64,000 bases of DNA from positions 85,821,021 through 85,885,020 of the forward strand of contig OY744605.1 in assembly GCA_963556255.1 (NCBI GenBank), written 5' to 3'. The notes below the pieces were generated by a model. The model ran no database searches. It had not been told where the DNA came from and saw nothing but the letters and a program-made list of their open reading frames with translations. The stretch comes from Allolobophora icterica. Its lineage: Eukaryota; Annelida; Clitellata; Crassiclitellata; Lumbricidae. Positions 53,641-63,507 of the stretch are shown piece after piece (the stretch's first letter is position 1; every line of letters begins with the position of its first letter). A program made the translations under genes and the position numbers.

Positions 53641-55659
53641 TTACGTGTCTTTATAGCTAAATTCTATCTCATTATCAAAAAGGATTTCAGATGCTGCATG
53701 GCAGATTACAAACTGTGCATGTTTTCTGGACTCAGCTTTTGCAATAGCTGCCAAGACGCCAAGAACAAAGGACACTTTTATTTTTGTAATTGGGTCATAA
53801 TCTTCTACTGTGTTATTTGCTGGTTTTCTGTTATATTTTGCCTTATAATCTTTGTCATTGAATGACAAAAACCTTTTAACTACATCATCAGACGTTTGAA
53901 CATTAGAATTAGTTGGTGTTTGTATATCTAATGAAGTATTTATTACTCTTGCTTGGGTTTCTAGTCCAGTTTTAACTTTTGAGGCATAAGTGGAATTGTC
54001 TGTTTTAAGAGCATTGACAGGAACATTCTGATACTGGATCTCATCAACCTTAACAACAGCATCAGCAAAAGTAATATTTTGTTCTGCTCTTATTCTTAGA
54101 GAAGCTTGGATTTTGATATACATTGGACAGCTTCTGTGGGCAGCACTATGATTCTGACCACAGTTAGCACATCTTAATTTAGTTTTATCTGGACAATCGA
54201 CATAAGAGTGGCTACCACTGCATCTACTGCACACAACTTCTCGTCTGCAAAATAATTTAGAGTGACTAAACATTTGGCAATGATCACATCTTTGAGGTCT
54301 AGGTACAAAAGAATTAATTCTATACCTCCTGCCATTCACTTCCAAAAATTCTGGCAAAACAGTCCCTTTGGGATAAGCAATCAAAGTCGCTTTGCTAAAT
54401 TCGGAATTGCCAATTCTATGGATATGATGGGCTCCATTTTCCAATGCTATTTCATTTAAATTCTCTTGACTTTCAAGTAGTCCAAAAACTACCCCTTTAA
54501 CAAAGTACTCGTTTTCCTGTCTTTTCACAGGAGGTGGTTTATTAGACACAGGCTGAAATGTCAAAGAAAAGGGAATACTAGTTTTCACGGGCTTATCATT
54601 CAATGATTGTATCTTAAGAAGTTGATTTTTCTGAGCTTCATCTTTAGCTATTATTTTCAGTACACCCTGTTGAGTAACAAAAACTTTGTCAACCTCTCCC
54701 CTAGTCTTCTCAACTATTTCCTTGTTGAGTTGACGAGGAATGTGTTTGAAGTAGTTACGAAGATCATCTTTATGCCCATCTATATACACAGTGCGTGACT
54801 GAACCTCCCGTAAGAGCTTCTTTTTTTCCTCAGTCAGAGGAGGACGGGATTTATGGTTAATTTTGTTTTCAATAACTTGGTCAGTTATTGATTTATTTAC
54901 ATCATTTATCACCTCATTTGTCAACATTGTGGAATTATTCATGGTAATGATCTTCTCTTGTCTTACCATATTTGCGCAATTTGAAATTTCAATCATTTCA
55001 ATATCGCTTAAAACCTGAAAATTTGCATCATCCTGACATGCAGCAGATTCATCAATACATATCACATCAACACATTTCTTAGAAACAGATTTCTTAGCGC
55101 TATCAATGACCGGACTTTTAAAAATACTTGTCTTGAGTCTCTTTTTCGGGTGTGCTTGTGGGTGACCATCCATCCTACACCGCCGATCCTGGAGCTTCTC
55201 AGTAGGGACTGCCTTCAAGAAGTCATCTTTAATCAATGTTTTTGTATAATTCCCATTTATTGCAAGACCTTGCCGGTTTTCCAATGAATATGATCGTCTT
55301 TTTGCCGTTGACTCAAAGTACGATTCAAAATGCGTGACATTATCATGTCGAAGATTGTCGGAGGAATTACATAAGAAATTTCTCATATCTTCAACAGAAT
55401 TTGATTTATAGTTACCACGTTTGTCTTCATCTGCATCTTCACCGTTTGTATTTCCAGAAGTTTCAGCGAAACCCGTTTGGTATGAATCGGTTTCACAGGC
55501 TGAAGAAGACAAGATTTCCTGGCTTTCAAGTAGTACGTCTGACTTATGTTGATTGTCTGATTTAGGTGTATCAATGATATTTTTTGTCATCGATACATCG
55601 CCTGCATTTGAAGAGCTCGATGATGTATTGAGAGGTCTCTTTCTCTTGCCTTTTCCCAT
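53641..55659 (-). CDS. I-clade ORF1, gag-like with three CCHC knuckles
   Basis: The frame runs 672 codons from ATG at 55659 (Met-Gly-Lys-Gly-Lys-Arg) to TAA at 53641. The first 280 residues are Ser/Asn/Asp-rich and probably disordered, with an early basic cluster. Residues roughly 480-545 hold three zinc knuckles: Cys-x2-Cys-x4-His-x4-Cys, then Cys-x2-Cys-x3-His-x4-Cys and a third with longer final spacing. Such proteins bind element RNA and form the RNP in which ORF2 acts. ORF2 begins about 38 bases after this stop. It is intact, so the element is young or conserved by chance. Confidence 0.88.
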   Translation of the reverse strand: MGKGKRKRPLNTSSSSSNAGDVSMTKNIIDTPKSDNQHKSDVLLESQEILSSSACETDSYQTGFAETSGNTNGEDADEDKRGNYKSNSVEDMRNFLCNSSDNLRHDNVTHFESYFESTAKRRSYSLENRQGLAINGNYTKTLIKDDFLKAVPTEKLQDRRCRMDGHPQAHPKKRLKTSIFKSPVIDSAKKSVSKKCVDVICIDESAACQDDANFQVLSDIEMIEISNCANMVRQEKIITMNNSTMLTNEVINDVNKSITDQVIENKINHKSRPPLTEEKKKLLREVQSRTVYIDGHKDDLRNYFKHIPRQLNKEIVEKTRGEVDKVFVTQQGVLKIIAKDEAQKNQLLKIQSLNDKPVKTSIPFSLTFQPVSNKPPPVKRQENEYFVKGVVFGLLESQENLNEIALENGAHHIHRIGNSEFSKATLIAYPKGTVLPEFLEVNGRRYRINSFVPRPQRCDHCQMFSHSKLFCRREVVCSRCSGSHSYVDCPDKTKLRCANCGQNHSAAHRSCPMYIKIQASLRIRAEQNITFADAVVKVDEIQYQNVPVNALKTDNSTYASKVKTGLETQARVINTSLDIQTPTNSNVQTSDDVVKRFLSFNDKDYKAKYNRKPANNTVEDYDPITKIKVSFVLGVLAAIAKAESRKHAQFVICHAASEILFDNEIEFSYKDT

Positions 55660-55985
55660 TTCAGATTTCGTTTTTGTTTAAAGTTCAGTATTATAAATTT
55701 CAGTACGGTACAGATTTCGCGCGTAAATGGCGCGAAAAACCGAATCTCTCGATTAACTCGTATTAACTCGTTTAATCTCTTGATTAACTCGTATAATCCT
55801 TTACAATGTCTCGATTATTTCGTATGTAATCAGGCATAATATCGAATCGCATTATTTATCATGTCTATCTATGTAGAAAACAAAATCTCTTGACAACGAT
55901 TCTCGACAACGATTCGACGTATCAACTTCTCGACGCCATTTTCTCAGTGACGATTGTCTAAAAAGTGTGTATTCGTTTAAGTTAA

Positions 55986-56021
55986 ATATATATCATCTTG
56001 TGAATTCGACTTAAAGGTGTC
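55986..56021 (-). promoter_or_regulatory. Two-box module upstream of the I-clade element
   Basis: On the minus strand GACACCTTTAAGTCG begins at 56021 and TATATATTT at 55992, 29 bases. The strand is the same as the LINE's sense strand, so transcription from here, if it exists, would read into ORF1. Confidence 0.33.
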
Positions 56022-56403
56022 TAAACGTAGCTTGGTAAAATGTGCTCTCATTTAGCTTGTGAATTAAATCTGTTTGATTTCTCTTCGGTTCCTTCAGCTG
56101 CATAATTTAAAGGCTTCATTTTTTATTTATGGAGGACCATATTTGACAGTCATTCAATCAATCAATCAATTTTCGTTTGTTACTACCTAAATGTAAATGT
56201 AAATCTTTGAAATTTCCAAGCGCCACTCGAAAGCGGCGTCAGGGAGAGCAGATTAACGACCGGCGCTATATCAAATCAAGTCGGACTGTATCGTCGTATG
56301 GCTATGATGCCCCTATAGGGCGGCCAACTGACAGAGTCCGTAAGAGTAACCATGCAGCAAAAACACTTACTACTATCACTATTTTCACCAACACAACCAT
56401 TAC

Positions 56404-56457
56404 CACCACCACCACCACCACCACCACCACCACCACCACCACCACCACCACCACCAA
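56404..56457 (+). repeat. (CCA)n microsatellite
   Basis: A CCA run abutting the 5' truncation point of the LINE at 56458. The Thr-rich frame is an artefact. Confidence 0.95.
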
Positions 56458-57946
56458 GAAACCTCTCTCAAGAAACCCAATCTGGACCCTAGTTTATGCC
56501 ATAACTACCGTCCTATATCTAATCTCTCCTTTCTTTCAAAGACTCTAGAGCGCTTGATCTCTTTGCAGCTTTTACCTTATCTTGAGCAATCGGATCTTCT
56601 CCCTTCCAGGCAATCGGGTTTTAGAGCTCACCACTCTACTGAAACCGCTCTTCTGTCTCTCCTTTCTGATATCTACTCTGCTATTGACAAGTCTCACGTT
56701 TCTCTTCTAGCCCTCTTCGATGCCTCTTCAGCTTTTGACATGGTTGATCACGACATTCTCTTAAGCCGTCTTGAAATATCCTTTGGCATTAGTGGCTCTC
56801 CACTTCGTTGGTTCCGGTCGTACCTGACCGACCGTTCACAGATGGTCATTCTCGGTGACTCTCGCTCCTCCTGGGTACCTGTCAAATTCGGGGTTCCTCA
56901 AGGTTCCGTGCTGGGTCCCCTTCTCTATATATTGTTTACCGCTGACATTCCTCGTCTCTTTGCCAAACACTCTGCTGTGGGGCTCCTATATGCTGATGAT
57001 GTCCAGGCCCTGGTTCATGGTCCTCCTGCTCACCAACTTGCCCTTTGTCAATCTATTGAGTCACTTTCCTCAGATCTCCACTGCTGGATGTCCTCAAATC
57101 GCCTCTCTCTTAATTCTGTAAAAACTCAGCTGATCTGGTTTGGCACTCGCCAGCAGCTCCTCAAGCTTGATTATGCAACTCTCGCCAAGCGGTTTCCGCT
57201 CTTCTCTTTCTCGACAAGTGTTCGGGACTTGGGTGGCATTCTTGACAGTACTCTTTCATTTGCCGACCACATCTCAAGCCTCTCTCGGTCTAGTTTTTAT
57301 CATCTAAGGCGTCTTCGTGCTGTCCGGCGTTCTGTTCCTTCCTCCACTTTCACCTCCATGGTTCATGCCTTTATCTGCTCACGCATTGACTACTGTAATG
57401 CATTACTCATTGGTCTCCCAAAATCCCGTCTGTCTCCACTTCAATCGGTCTTAAACGCAGCTGCTCGTCTGATTGCCCGCCTTCCACGCTACTCTCATAT
57501 CTCGACTTTTATGTCTGAGCAATTGCATTGGCTTCCGCTCACCGCGCGTATCCAGTTTAAAATTCTTTTTCTTACCTCTCGAGCGTTCCAGGGCAAAGCT
57601 CCTCGTTACCTTTGTGACCTTATCTGTCGACCTCTGTCGGTTGCCTCTGGTCGTCCTCTCCGCTTTTTTGACCGACATGACCTCTTGGTCCCTCGGACCC
57701 GGACTTCTATGGCTCAACACCGTGCCTACGCATCTGCTGGCCCGTCCCTTTGGAATGATCTTCCTCCTATGACTCGTTCTCAGATTCTAACTGGGGGAAT
57801 TTCTGCTACTTCTCGATGTCTTAAGACTTTTCTTTTCTCACGAAGCTCTGCGCACTGGGAGCGCCTCTGATTAGGTTGTACTGCGAGAGGCGCTTTACAA
57901 ATGCATAAATACAATACAATACAATACAATACAATACAATACAATA

Positions 57947-57947
<1 letters not shown>
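56458..57947 (+). mobile_element. L2-like LINE, 5'-truncated, open RT frame
   Basis: It starts inside the RT fingers immediately after a CCA microsatellite and ends with GGGAGCGCCTCTGATTAG, GAGAGGCGCTTTACAAATG and AATAC repeats. The 3' half faces the next LINE (58010-60205) tail to tail. Confidence 0.9.
56470..57870 (+). CDS. Open RT frame of the L2-like LINE
   Basis: The frame is open for about 467 codons from the truncation point to its natural stop. It has Asn-Tyr-Arg-Pro-Ile-Ser, Gln-Ser-Gly-Phe-Arg, His-His-Ser-Thr-Glu-Thr, Gly-Val-Pro-Gln-Gly-Ser-Val-Leu and Tyr-Ala-Asp-Asp (56989-57000). It ends with Ser-Leu-Trp-Asn-Asp-Leu-Pro and Phe-Leu-Phe-Ser-Arg. No stop or frameshift is seen, the endonuclease is missing, and there is no native start codon. 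It is the best RT reference for the L2-like family in this window. Confidence 0.9.
   Translation, partial: KKPNLDPSLCHNYRPISNLSFLSKTLERLISLQLLPYLEQSDLLPSRQSGFRAHHSTETALLSLLSDIYSAIDKSHVSLLALFDASSAFDMVDHDILLSRLEISFGISGSPLRWFRSYLTDRSQMVILGDSRSSWVPVKFGVPQGSVLGPLLYILFTADIPRLFAKHSAVGLLYADDVQALVHGPPAHQLALCQSIESLSSDLHCWMSSNRLSLNSVKTQLIWFGTRQQLLKLDYATLAKRFPLFSFSTSVRDLGGILDSTLSFADHISSLSRSSFYHLRRLRAVRRSVPSSTFTSMVHAFICSRIDYCNALLIGLPKSRLSPLQSVLNAAARLIARLPRYSHISTFMSEQLHWLPLTARIQFKILFLTSRAFQGKAPRYLCDLICRPLSVASGRPLRFFDRHDLLVPRTRTSMAQHRAYASAGPSLWNDLPPMTRSQILTGGISATSRCLKTFLFSRSSAHWERL

Positions 57948-57949
<2 letters not shown>

Positions 57950-57995
<46 letters not shown>
57950..57995. repeat. (TA)n spacer between two LINEs
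   Basis: About 45 bases of TA separate the tails of two oppositely oriented L2-like LINEs. Confidence 0.95.
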
Positions 57996-57996
<1 letters not shown>

Positions 57997-58009
57997 TATC
58001 TTATATAAT

Positions 58010-60205
58010 TATTTATAAAGCGCCTCTCACAGCATAGACTATTCAGAGGCGCTCCCAGCGTGTCAGCCTCGAGGGAAAAGAAAGGTCTTTAAGCAGCGGA
58101 GAGAAGAAGGCGAGATCCCAAGCAAAATCTTGCTACGGAGAGAGGGGGGCAGGTCATTCCAAAGGGAAGGGCCAAGGATGGCAAACGCACGATGCTGAGC
58201 CATCGAAGTCCTTGCACGAGGGACAAGCAGATCAAGGCGGTCAGCAGACCGAAGAGGGCGGGAAGACAGAGCAGATAGAGGTTTGCGCATTAGGTCACAG
58301 AGGTATTTAGGAGCTTTTCCCAGTTGAGTCCTAGAGACCAGGAGAAGAACCTTGTATTGGATGCGGGAAGCAACAGGAAGCCAGTGAAGTACATCAGTCA
58401 TAAAGGTAGTTATGTGAGAGAAGCGAGGAAAACGGGCAATGAGCCTGGCAGCCGCATTCAGAACAGACTGCAGAGATGAAAGGCGCGCTTTAGGGAGCCC
58501 AGCAAACAATGAATTGCAATAGTCAATGCGGCAGCAAATGAAGGCATGGACTATAGTAGTAAACACTGAAGGAGAAACTGATCTTCTTACAGCCCTCAAA
58601 CGCCTCAGATGATAGAAACATGAACGTGTTAGATGGGAGAGGTGTTCAGAAAACGAGAGGGTACTATCAAGGGTGACACCCAAATCCCGAACACTGGATG
58701 AAAATGAAAAAGCAGGGTATATTGACTACAGAAGAGGGATATCAAGTTTAGAAAGTTGCTGTTTAGTGCCAAACCAGATCAGTTGGGTCTTAGAAGAGTT
58801 AAGGTTAAGTCGATTTGATGACATCCAAGAGTGGAGATCATGTGACAGGGAATCAATGGATCCAACAAGGGAGATCTGCTGAGAGGATGGGCCTTGGACA
58901 AAGATCTGAACATCATCTGCATAAAGGTAACCAGAGGTAAAGTGTTTAGTAAATATAGAAGGAATGTCAGCTGTGTAGAGTAAGTACAGAATGGGGCCAA
59001 GGACAGAACCCTGTGGGACACCATACTCAACTCTAACCCAGGCAGTTCTGGAGTCACCAAGGACAATCCTCTGAGTACGGTTAGAGAGGTAAGATTTGAA
59101 CCAAAGAAGAGGGAGACCACTGAGACCACAAGATAGTTCAAGACGTTGAAGTAGGATTTCATGGTCAACCATGTCGAAGGCCGAGGAAACATCAAAGAGT
59201 GCTAGAAGCGTCAAATGAGACCTGTCAATGGCAGTATAAATGTCCGAGAGAAGTGACAGGAGGGCAGTTTCCGTAGAATGGTGACCTCTAAACCCTGATT
59301 GACTAGAAGGGAGGAGTCCAGACTGTTCAAGATAGGGGAGAAGTTGAAGCGAGACAAGTCTCTCAAGAGTTTTAGAGAGAAAAGAAAGGTTAGAAATAGG
59401 ACGATAGACTCGTCGATAGTTAGAACATACTTGTGAGTCAAGATTAGGTTTTTTGAGGGTAGGGAAGACAATAGCTTGCTTCTGAGATGGAGGGAGATGG
59501 CCCTCTGCTAGAGACCTATTGAACAAATATATCAAAAATGGGACAACATCATCCAAAACATTAGTAAGAATAAACGGAGGAAGCGGGTCCAGTTCACAAG
59601 ATTTCTGATTTGAAGAGCTGAGAACACGTCGAAGATCAGCCTCAAGGATGGGACGAAAGTCACCAAACTTGAAGTCCGTGCGTGTGAATTCAGGTGGAGG
59701 CGAGTCAGCGGTTGAAGCACGTAAGCCCGCAATCTTTTCTGTCATCATTCTGAGGAAATCATTGGCCGAAAACGCAGGAGAGGAAGACGAACGGGAGGCT
59801 CGGCCCAGGAGTCCCGAGATGGAAGACCAGAGACGTTTTGGGTTCTTTTCATCTCGAGCGACGAGTCTCTCCCAAAATTCAGCCTCCTTGCGGTGATATA
59901 GACGATGGAGCGATCGGAGTTGAGTCACCCACGTCAGGTGGTCGGCCGGATCTTTCGAGCGACGGTAGCGTCTTTCAAGACAGCGTGTACGTCGACGATA
60001 CTGGCGGCACTCGCTGTCAAACCACACAGCAAGTGGTCGCATGCGCATTTTGACCCTCCGCTGAGGTAGTAATTTATCCAGTATTTCGTTCATGGTGGTG
60101 GAGTAAAGGTCAAACAGGTCAGCCACCGACAAGACATCCAGTGAAGAGGAGTCAGAAGCAAGTTTTGAGCAGCGAAGAGCATCACGGAAAACTTGATAGT
60201 CGATA
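58010..60205 (-). mobile_element. L2-like LINE, minus strand, one in-frame stop
   Basis: The 3' end, in plus-strand view, is TTATTTATAAAGCGCCTCTC and GGCGCTCCCAGCGTG near 58010-58065. The element extends through RT into the EN-RT linker near 60200, where it is truncated next to a TA-rich stretch. With the preceding LINE it forms an inverted pair. Confidence 0.88.
58063..60205 (-). pseudogene. LINE linker and RT; single TAG
   Basis: The frame is continuous for about 714 codons except one TAG at 58728-58726. Order: linker (Phe-Asp-Ser-Glu-Cys, Arg-Arg-Arg-Thr-Arg), Tyr-Arg-Pro-Ile-Ser, Gln-Ser-Gly-Phe-Arg-Gly, Gly-Val-Pro-Gln-Gly-Ser-Val-Leu, Tyr-Ala-Asp-Asp (58912-58923), Asn-Ser-Ser-Lys-Thr. 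After the stop come Val-Thr-Leu-Asp-Ser and the carboxy end. Catalytic residues are preserved, so the lesion looks recent. Confidence 0.88.
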
Positions 60206-60234
60206 TATATACTGTATAAATGCCACGATTTTCT

Positions 60235-60271
60235 ATTTATCATATATATATTTATTATATATATATGAATT

Positions 60272-60316
<45 letters not shown>

Positions 60317-60330
60317 ATATACAGTATAAA
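60235..60330. repeat. TA-rich stretch with imperfect dyad
   Basis: Runs of TA and TTAT. ATATATACTGTATAAAT-like text on one side and ATATATACAGTATAAAT on the other bracket it. Confidence 0.8.
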
Positions 60331-60590
60331 TGAAACTAAAAGGCCCCAAAACAAAAAATTCTGATTTGTTAGGTCCCTACGAATTGTGATGCCTTAAGAT
60401 GTTGCCTTTTTAGCTAATGAATAAACCCGCCACTGCCTACGACAATAACAACTATTACTACTACAACTACTATTACTATTACTGTTACAATTGGATTTGA
60501 TTTGATATCACAAATGTGGCAGCATTGTGCGGTGATGAGTTAAAACGCGTTGTATCTGTGTAATACACAGAATAATTGAAGGATTTCTCT

Positions 60591-60626
60591 ATTTATAGAG
60601 CATTATAAAACTGACTTAAAGGTGTC
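60591..60626 (-). promoter_or_regulatory. Two-box module
   Basis: On the minus strand GACACCTTTAAGTC begins at 60626 and TATAAAT at 60597, 29 bases. Confidence 0.33.
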
Positions 60627-60884
60627 TAAATAGAGTTTCGTTAAATCGACTTACATGTGTCTAATAAGACAGCTTTGATAATTTGTTATTGAATGAAGCT
60701 TGTTTATAATAATAGAATAAGAAGAGAAGAACAGGGCCGGATTAATCACTCGGGGCCCCATGCTTACTATAAACGGGCCCCTTGTATTGAGCATGAACTG
60801 ATAGAATGCTTAAAGACTTAAAAATTTTGAGCAGCACGGCCAACTCTATATAAATAAAAATTGCGATTAAAGATCGATGCATGA

Positions 60885-60968
60885 GAACACAATTCGCCTG
60901 TGGAACGCCATACCCTGACGCCCTCTGACGAACACTTCGGCCTATTCGAGGATGGCTATGAATGCGAA
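60885..60968 (+). pseudogene. WD40 exon relic
   Basis: ATTCGCCTGTGGAACGC and CGCCCTCTGACGA match 27750-27800 (Ile-Arg-Leu-Trp-Asn-Ala ... Arg-Pro-Leu-Thr). Small indels break the frame. This is the copy furthest from the others. Confidence 0.5.
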
Positions 60969-61035
60969 TAAAAGGTGTAATTGACACTTTTACCACAAGC
61001 TATCCGCATAGACTCCAAAACTAATGCGCTCATAA

Positions 61036-61070
61036 GACACCTTTTAATCGCTTATAACCGAAGCTATATA
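61036..61070 (+). promoter_or_regulatory. Two-box module
   Basis: GACACCTTTTAATCG begins at 61036 and TATATAT at 61065, 29 bases. CCACAAGCTATCCGC lies near 60993 in the upstream-box position. Confidence 0.32.
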
Positions 61071-61189
61071 TTTTAAAATTTTGGCTTGTTCGTTGGCTTT
61101 CATTCCATCAAAATTGAATAATAAAACGTGGTTGTTTGGACACTCGAAACAAATTGGCAAGATAAGGTCTATTTTAAACCTAAAAGTTA

Positions 61190-61555
61190 CTTAACCGCTA
61201 GACAGCGCTGCAGCAGCTGTCGTTTTTAACGACTGCGCATGTCATCCGCCATGTTGGTCGTTGATCGCTTTCTGCGTCATTTCGACGGATTTTTAATCCA
61301 AATGCAGAATTGGTTTAGTAACCTCGAACATGTTGGAGTTTTCTGGTGCTAGGTTTGCGTAAGAGACTTATTCGTCGGTTCTACCAAAGATTTTGCACGT
61401 TCGAAGGGCATTTTGTTTGCAAGTCGCCTCGGACTGTGTAACTGCATCAGTCGCATCCTTTTGATGTACGATCGAGGAGCCTGAGCCATACGGACCGTGC
61501 ATCGAAGTGTTTTCGTTTCGGTGGATCATTGGAGTGACATCGACCGTTAATCACT
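61190..61555. other. Unassigned sequence, higher GC
   Basis: I see no open frame, repeat or motif I can assign. It is less AT-rich than its surroundings and has no copy elsewhere in the window. It ends where the LINE begins. Confidence 0.4.
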
Positions 61556-61559
61556 GGAG

Positions 61560-63307
61560 TGGTTCTTTAGGGAACGCGACACCGATGAGGAAAAGCCAGT
61601 CATTAATTTGGCCCTGAGCACAGAGGGAAGGTCATTCCAGATCGTGGGACTAACTACAGCAAACGCCCGGTGCTGGGCCAAGGCAGTTTTAGCCCTGCGA
61701 ACAAAAAGATCAAACCGATTTACAGAGCGCAATGAGCGAGAAGAAGATGCAGATAGCGGTTTTCGCAGATAGTTAGAGAGATATTTCGGGTCAGTAGGCT
61801 GCTGAGATTTAGAGACAAGGAAGATGATCTTATTTCGGATGCGCGCAGCAATAGGGAGCCAGTGAAGAACATCAAGCATGTAAGTAGAGATATGGGCAAA
61901 CCGGGGAAGTCTAGCGGTTATCCTAGCAGAAGCATTTAGAACAGATTGAAGGGGCGGAGAGACGCTGCTTGGGGAGACTCATGAGGAGCGAGTTGCAGTA
62001 GTCCAAGCGTGAGCAGACAAATGCGAGCCCTGAGACGCCTCAATTGAAAGAAGCAGGAGCGAGTCATGTTGGAGATATGCTCTGTGAATGTGAGGGAGGA
62101 GTCAAGTGTCACACCCAAGTCGCGGACGATGGAAGTATAGGTGTAAGCAGGAAATTTCTCAGTCAGCAATGGAAAGTTTAGTTTAGCAAACTGCTGTCTT
62201 AGCAGTGTTTAGGCAGAGACGGTTAGTCGACTTCCAGTAGTGAAGGTCAGAGACAAGATGGTCAATGGAGCAAACAAGGGAGAGTTGATCAGTTGACGGA
62301 CCATGTACAAAAGCCTGAGCATCATCTGAATAAAGCTGGCCATTTGCCCCATGTTTAGTAAATAGAGACGGGATATCAGCGGTGAAGAGGATGTTTAGGA
62401 TGGGACCGAGCAGCGAGCCCTGGGGAACACCAAATTCAACCTCTGTCCACTGAGTTCTGGTTTCACCGAGGACAACCAACTGTGAGCGGTCAGAGAGGTA
62501 TGATTTAAACCAAAGAAGAGGAACACCAGAAAGGCCACAGGACAGTTCCAGTCGCTGAAGCAGGATCTCGTGGTCAACCATGTCAAACGCAGATGAGACA
62601 TCAAAAAGCGCCAGAAGAGAGAGATGAGAGTGATCAATAGCTGTATAAATATCAGACAGTAGGGATGAGAGAGAAGTTTCGGTGGAATGGTGGCCCCTGA
62701 AGCCAGATTGGGCGGCCGGCAGAAGCCCAGCTTGCTCAAAATAATGGAGCAGCTGAAGTGAAACTAGTCTTTCAAGGGTCTTTGAGACGAAAGAAAGATG
62801 GGAAATTGGCCGGTTATTTTGACAGGCATTTTGGTCAAGGTTTTGCTTTTTCAAGGTCGGAATAACAATAGCCCGTTTTTGGGAAGCAGGTAGATAACCT
62901 TCAGAAAGCGATCTGTTAAATATATAGACTAGATATGGAGCTAAATCATCTAAAATGTTCACCAAAATAAATGGAGGAAGAGGGTCCAGTTCGCATGATT
63001 TTTTGTTTGTTGATCCAATTATTAGACGTAGTTCCGTTTCAAGGATTGGACGGAATCCTTCGAAGGTGTGGTCCGTGTGGTAGAATTGCTCTGGAGGGGC
63101 ATCGTGAGTCTTCGCTCAAAGACCAGCTATCTTCCTTGTCATCATCTGCAGAAAATCCTCAGCAGAAAAGCCAGGAGAACCCACTGAGCGTGTGCCTTGT
63201 CCCAGTAGACCGGAGATCGAGGACCAAAGACGTTTTGGGTTGTCTTTATGTTGTTCAACCAGGCCCTCCCAATGGTCAGCCTCCGTCTCGCGATAAAGGC
63301 GATGTAA
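61560..63307 (-). mobile_element. L2-like LINE, minus strand, lacks its 3' tail
   Basis: Segments at 61560-61879, 61936-62169 and 62183-63306 encode, in order, carboxy end, thumb, and linker plus RT. The stretch from 62183 to the gap is one frame with a TGA near 63116. The active-site motif reads Tyr-Ser-Asp-Asp (62321-62332) instead of Tyr-Ala-Asp-Asp. Unlike the other copies there is no GGCGCT UTR or AATAC tail after the last coding segment, so the 3' end was deleted or rearranged. The other end is lost in the gap. Confidence 0.82.
62183..63306 (-). pseudogene. LINE linker and RT palm
   Basis: Linker text (Pro-Lys-Arg-Leu-Trp-Ser-Ser-Ile-Ser-Gly-Leu-Leu) is followed by a TGA near 63116. 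Then come Cys-Glu-Leu-Asp-Pro-Leu-Pro-Pro, Asn-Arg-Pro-Ile-Ser-His, Gln-Ser-Gly-Phe-Arg-Gly, Gly-Val-Pro-Gln-Gly-Ser-Leu-Leu and Tyr-Ser-Asp-Asp. The frame ends at a stop at 62183, after which the protein continues in another frame. Confidence 0.8.
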
Positions 63308-63507
63308 NNNNNNNNNNNNNNNNNNNNNNNNNNNNNNNNNNNNNNNNNNNNNNNNNNNNNNNNNNNNNNNNNNNNNNNNNNNNNNNNNNNNNNNNNNNNN
63401 NNNNNNNNNNNNNNNNNNNNNNNNNNNNNNNNNNNNNNNNNNNNNNNNNNNNNNNNNNNNNNNNNNNNNNNNNNNNNNNNNNNNNNNNNNNNNNNNNNNN
63501 NNNNNNN
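63308..63507. other. Assembly gap (200 N)
   Basis: A run of exactly 200 N, a conventional gap size. It truncates the LINE on its left; nothing can be said about the missing sequence. Confidence 1.

Larger units (their letters stand above)
49260..55970 (-). mobile_element. I-clade LINE, nearly complete
   Basis: Sense is minus. Order is a 5' UTR (about 55660-55970), ORF1 (55659-53641), ORF2 (53603-49824) and an AT-rich 3' UTR containing a T13-like run (about 49785). ORF2 carries endonuclease, RT, RNase H and a Cys/His tail, which is the I-group architecture. Only one in-frame stop breaks it. Ends are approximate: host modules at 49224 and 56021 bracket it, and I could not identify a target duplication. 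It lies in the same orientation as, and about 330 bases downstream of, the module at 55986-56021. Confidence 0.85.

Noticed and set aside
49260..55970. Target-site duplication for the I-clade element
   Set aside because: AAAAGTGTGT occurs near both sides (49095 and 55960) but not at matching junctions, so I do not claim it as a duplication.
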